Of a stretch of DNA of 64,000 bases, positions 59,254 to 64,000 are shown piece after piece. The DNA comes from Linepithema humile (lineage: Eukaryota; Arthropoda; Insecta; Hymenoptera; Formicidae). A model generated the notes under the pieces. It searched no databases and was not told the origin of the DNA. It saw only the letters and a program-made list of their open reading frames with translations. Made by a program: the position numbers and the translations under genes. Where the stretch lies: NCBI RefSeq assembly GCF_040581485.1, contig NC_090129.1, forward strand, positions 62,001 through 126,000, given 5' to 3'. The first letter of the stretch is position 1. The number at the start of each line of letters is the position of its first letter.

Positions 59254-62200
59254 TTACACTTCATCGGAAGCGAGTGCTTCTTTGCCATCGGGAGAAGCTG
59301 ATTTCTCTTTTCTCGCTTCTTCCTTCATTTGAAGAGCGACCGCTGATTCCAAGACTCGTATCCTTCCTTCGTGTTTTACAATTACGGCTTTCAATTTTCT
59401 TATTTCTTCTCTGCATTCCTTCAACAATTCCTCCTGCAATAGCAAGTAAAAAAGGAGAAATTATTCAGTTGTACAAAAGCCAACATGGAATGGATAAAAT
59501 CTTGATACATACACAAGCTCCTGGCGAAACTTGCGTGGTATTTTGTGCAGCGTTAGACGCAACTTTGGCGCCTTTATTCAATATATTAGATTTCTTTTGT
59601 ACTTTAAGTTCATTCTTAGATGCGGATGGCTGATAGCCGTCCCTGAGAGATATCAATACAGGCTCTGCATCGGTACCGGACTCCCATTCTTCCGCCGAAA
59701 TGGCAGCGGTATCACCAGCAGTATCGGGATATAGATCTTCTTGGAAGAGCTCAGACTGGAACATAATTTATATACTTGTTACTAATTCACTTTTAGACTC
59801 AACTTTCATATTTTTCGTTTTCTACTTTTCAAACTAAAGCAACACTCTTACCTTTCTCGGCACTGTCATAGATACTACTTGGCAAAAACCTGAATTGTTT
59901 AATCGATAGAATCTTGTTATTTCACAGCTATTAACGTCACAGCCTCGTTTTGGCATCATTCCTATACCTCGTTGAGGATCGGGAGTTTGAAAAGTATTGA
60001 TATAGTGAACAAATGGCGGTTCGGGTGTAATTTCAAAATATCGGATCACAGAATCACCCTTGCCGCACAAGTATACTAAATTTGTATCGGGATCGTACAG
60101 AGGGAACATAACTCCGTTACTCGTGTCTAATTCTACCATAACTATAGGCTCGCCCAACATATCGGGAGCACGTAATGAATATTGTCTTTCCGACATTTTA
60201 CTGAAACCAGTCGTAAAGATCAAGCCACCCCTGAAAAATATAATATAAGTAATTTATCAATTTATCCAGAATCATTCAATGTCAATATATTATATTGTAT
60301 AATGCCGTAGCGCATCTTTTGCGCGCGCACATGTCTTATGCTAAAGAAATAATTGTTTATATATTCTTATGCAAAATGAAGAAATTAATCATCAAAACTT
60401 TACTACATCCACCTTATTACCACCATATAAATCAAAATAAATATATCACAATAATGCTTGCATCGTCTTTTATCATAAAAGATACATGTGTTGTAACTGT
60501 TACAATTACTAGTATAAACTTCTAATTAAACATAATGGTCTAGCGAATGTTTCTTTTTTTCACAAGCACAATTAATATGATATAATATTGTTTTATAAGG
60601 ATATAACTATGTCTCTACCAAAGAATTAATAATCGTTGGTGCAACTTTGGTAAAAATTACTTACTGCGTTCTAAAATTTACAGTGTTACAGTTTGAATTA
60701 ATAATTTGGCGTAAAATACTTACTGCAACATCTATGGAGAATTATAGAGCACACATCTTGATATTCGTATTTATTAAGTCGGCATCTTCGTCATGTCGAA
60801 AATTCAGACTGCTGATTTTCCATTAATAATTACAGAGAATCTCGCACTACACAAACCGGAAATATAAAGTCATAAAAAGAAATGTACTTTTTATGTGTGT
60901 ATACAAATATGTTTCTTTTATAAAACATTCGCGAAAAGAAACACAAAATAATATTACGATATATGTTGACGCAAGTACATAGTCGCATCAAATTATTAGT
61001 CGAAAATGATATCACAAAAAGCAAGAGAGAAGATAATGTAGAAAGAAAGAGCTCGAATATTGTGGCTACATTAAAGAAATCATCTATTGGCAATTTCTGC
61101 CGCAGTATAATTTGTCTGTATTGTATTGTCACTGATATTTTTTTTGTGTAAAAAGGTGGATGTATATCATTTGATGATTACATTTTCTAAATACTTTTAC
61201 ACGTTCTTTTGTCAATAATTTTTCAGCGACATAGTAATGGTATAAAAAGTAAGAGTTGTGACTCTTTATACAATAGTACTCACATTCCTTCATTTATTTT
61301 CTACATCCACACTCATGCAAATTCACTCGTTAGCGGTGTGTAAAAAATACACTCTTCCTCTTATAAAATTATAATAAGATATAAGAATATTATTGTAATA
61401 TGTCAAATACTAGCAACGCGGCAAGCGGAATTATATCGTGTTTATATGAGAATATTAAAGAAATCATGAAAAACATGTTATCAAACATGTTATATTAATT
61501 ACGCATTTACATCAAACACAATGTGTGATAAAGTGAGAAATCGAAAATTTAACATATTTATATTTGTAAAAATAATGATACAATAATGTATAATTCGGCA
61601 ACATATTTGATTTTTTGAAATTGAAACGATGTAACTGAGCATGTAATAAATATTGATGCAACTGAAATGAGATGCAACTAAAAATCAATATCTAATATAG
61701 TTGTCGATAAAAAATTAGACTTGGACATTATTATATATCTTGTCAGGAAAACATATCATGTTTTTAGTTTACACATTCACAGTTATGATACTTGGTGAAT
61801 TAACATTTGAAAAATTTCATCTACATGTTTTTCAATATATCTCTACACAGATACACACATGTACGTATGCGCGCGCGCATTTTCCTTTCAATTACATCAA
61901 TCTTATATGCATAACAATAAAAAAGAAGCGACAAGATGCTGAGAGAAGTGTATAACATTAAGAGCACATACCTAAGGAAGATGGCACGAGTAGCTTTGCT
62001 TCCTTCATGCGCTATAGCTTCTTCTAACACTTCACCCGATCGTGGATCCAAAATTCTAATCTTTTTATCTTTACAAGTAGTAACTAATCGAGATCCATCC
62101 CAGTTCCAACATGCGGAATAAACCACATCTGGATGACAATCAATGCGGACTAAAGCTTCTCCTGTACCCACATTCCAAATAATAACAAGATTGTCCGAGC

Positions 62201-63234
62201 CAGCTGTGAGCAACACATTCAATGCAGATGGATGCCATAGCACTAAACCAACTCTGCGTTGATGCAATTGTAGATCTACTATCGATTCAGTCAACGTTCT
62301 AGAAATACCCCCATCAGGTATCTGCCATACTTTGACAACACAATCTTCGGAACCAGAAGCTATGACGTTATCATTATGAGGACACCATGCAATATCTAAT
62401 ACAGGTCCTTTGTGTCCACCTACTAGAGGATAGTCTGCTGATATTCTTCCTACCTACAAACGTTTTACAATAGAAATTTACAATAGGAACTATCCATCGT
62501 CAATATGAAGATTTTAAAACAAATAACAGATACTAGACTACGAGTTACTAGGAAAATATGTACTGCACAAAGAAAATTTTTCTTCGTTAATCTAACAAAG
62601 CAATGTATGTGATAAATACTGAGCTGATACAAAGATACAGAGCTTAAATGCATAGCATATACTTCAGTCAAATTGTGTTATAAATAAAACAAGGAAAACT
62701 TGTAGCAAATTTGTTAGATGCACTAGTGCACTGTTATATGCATCAAAGTATCGTTCAGAAATCAATGTAAAAATATGTAAGCTTATTGAATTGATGAAAT
62801 GCTCAGTATAATTCATTATTTTACTAAGATGACTTTTAGTAGGATACTTCTGAACATTTCAAACTGTTTATATTACATTTGTACAATTGGATAAATTAAA
62901 AAAAGTATGACAGACTTAAATCTGCGCTTAGTATGCACTAGTGTAGCCAATCGAATTCATGATTAATGATAACATTTAACTAGATCGCCAAATCAGGTCA
63001 AACAAATAGGTATTTAAGAAATGCAAAAGAGCTCACCTTATTGTGCGGCAAGACTATGAAGGCACCGCCACCCGCCGATTCTACGATAATGGCGAGAAAT
63101 TTCGGATTTACGGCACAAAACGTAGAGTCCCACGACGATTTGGACACTCTAATATTATCGTAACATTGTTCACGTTTCAGGGGGGTTCCGTACACGTGGC
63201 GAAACTTGCTTGTGCGTACCACGCGAAAAGACAT
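59254..63234 (-). CDS. coro: Coronin
   Basis: Coronin binds F-actin and Arp2/3 and regulates actin turnover at the cell cortex and endocytic membranes. Five exons, 63234-63037, 62453-61972, 60230-59852, 59755-59513 and 59433-59254, give 493 residues. The basic N-terminal signature MSFRVVRTSKFRHVYG is followed by WD40 repeats (for example DIAWCPHNDNVIASGSEDC and VLWHPSALNVLLTAGSDN) forming a beta-propeller. The conserved propeller-end block DTNLVYLCGKGDSVIRYFE follows, then an acidic linker (QEDLYPDTAGDTAAI) and a C-terminal coiled coil (about residues 435-470) for trimerisation. The length fits single-propeller coronins. An acceptor 8 nt before the ATG implies a non-coding first exon further upstream. 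Confidence 0.95.
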
Positions 63235-63665
63235 GTCTGCACCTGTTTTCAATTACAAAGCAGATGTGAGATAGAAAAACCGATCAAGTATCTGTAAGGA
63301 GTATCTCGCTACGTATGATTCATTTATTATAGTTATTTTAATAAATGATCGGCACGTATGTCCGCTACGCGACTGCGGGAGTGGGCGTCGCGTGGAACAT
63401 TTCCATTTTATAAATAGATTCCTCACTCTTCACAGTCTCATTCAAAACGAAGCAAGATGACCGAAATAAGAATACATTTCAAACGTTGGTCACTTTTCCA
63501 CACACACATATATATTAACACTTTTAGCTTATTTAGTGTGTGCGCACTGACATATGGTAACAGCTTTATCGATTATCGCGACGAACGTACGAAGAAAACG
63601 TTTCCTACACGCTCCTTACATGGTGCATCGAAAAATGATTTTGATTTACCGAAATAGACTCTCGC

Positions 63666-63696
<31 letters not shown>

Positions 63697-64000
63697 TGTG
63701 TGTAATTGTGGCTGTGGCCGCGCCCGCGCCGTGCATAGCAAGAACGCGAGATCCATGATTCAGAGTAATTCAAAATAATATACACGTATCATCTACTCAC
63801 GATACATATGTTAACGCAGTAGAGCTTCCTTTTTTCAATTTATACAAAATTTATACAAAATATTGAATATAGCGGTGAAATTTCAATCTACCTCAAATTA
63901 CACGCTCAATTGCATGAGCAATGCAAACTGGGGAAACCGATAAAAACTATTGTTATCATGGTGTTATCTCATTCTGGAATATGACGCATTCTCAACAAGT
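63235..64000. other. Upstream flank of coronin with CG/TG microsatellite
   Basis: No coding signal is seen. A CG run followed by a TG run (63661-63703) and nearby CpG-rich sequence could belong to the coronin promoter or first exon. Confidence 0.5.
63661..63703. repeat. CG/TG microsatellite
   Basis: About 10 CG units pass directly into about 11 TG units; purely alternating purine and pyrimidine. Confidence 0.95.

Noticed and set aside
60963..61151. 62-codon plus-strand frame inside a coronin intron
   Set aside because: No family resemblance; overlaps another random frame on the opposite strand.
1..64000. tRNA or rRNA genes
   Set aside because: While reading I saw no A/B-box pair with a cloverleaf or rRNA core sequence. 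A dedicated tRNA scan would be needed to exclude them fully.
1..64000. CRISPR arrays, bacterial operons or ribosome binding sites
   Set aside because: The spliced insect genes show this is a eukaryotic nuclear sequence; the regularly repeated units seen are microsatellites or transposon subterminal repeats.

Overview
The window reads as nuclear DNA of a hymenopteran insect, most likely an ant. The evidence is a strongly AT-rich background with local CpG-rich promoter stretches, short spliced insect-type genes, mariner/Tc1, Harbinger and hAT relatives, and a UV-sensitive opsin whose 369-residue reconstruction closely resembles ant UV opsins. The species cannot be fixed from the sequence. All gene models were spliced by eye from GT/AG sites, frame continuity and family similarity; no search or alignment was run.

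Layout: (1) 1-4520, AT-rich DNA with microsatellites. (2) 4521-10302 (+), five exons of an unrecognised Ser/Asn-rich protein, with a possible alternative exon at 14092-14186. (3) 10.3-16.3 kb, non-coding DNA with several palindromic elements, including a 947-bp foldback element with 49-bp repeats. (4) 16607-19426 (-), UV opsin in five exons, with a TATA box, an Otd-type site and a dead mariner upstream. (5) 22535-27111 (-), a housekeeping cluster: FAD synthase, an RBIS-like ribosome-biogenesis protein and the tRNA m1G37 methyltransferase TRMT5; only 32 bp separate TRMT5 from RBIS. (6) 27.5-31.9 kb, a nest of Harbinger/Tourist-type elements, several abutting with single TTA target sites between them. 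(7) 32047-36582 (+), an RNF126/RNF115-type RING E3 ligase in eight exons. (8) 36.6-41.4 kb, non-coding DNA with MITE-like repeats. (9) 41421-45976 (-), an Sp1-4-type zinc-finger factor in ten exons behind a GC/CpG-rich region at 46.6-48.3 kb. (10) 49706-54901 (-), mitochondrial FAD-linked glycerol-3-phosphate dehydrogenase with two alternative EF-hand exons. (11) 57310-58233, an internally deleted maT-like transposon, then a mariner relic. (12) 59254-63234 (-), coronin.

The genes do not form one pathway. There is a mild functional link: FAD synthase makes the cofactor used by the FAD-linked glycerol-3-phosphate dehydrogenase, while TRMT5 and RBIS both serve translation. The most interesting signal is the pair of EF-hand exons at 50567-50813. 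They are homologous and both phase 0, lie only 46 nt apart, and differ at calcium-coordinating positions, so they look like a built-in splice switch between a calcium-responsive and a less responsive enzyme.
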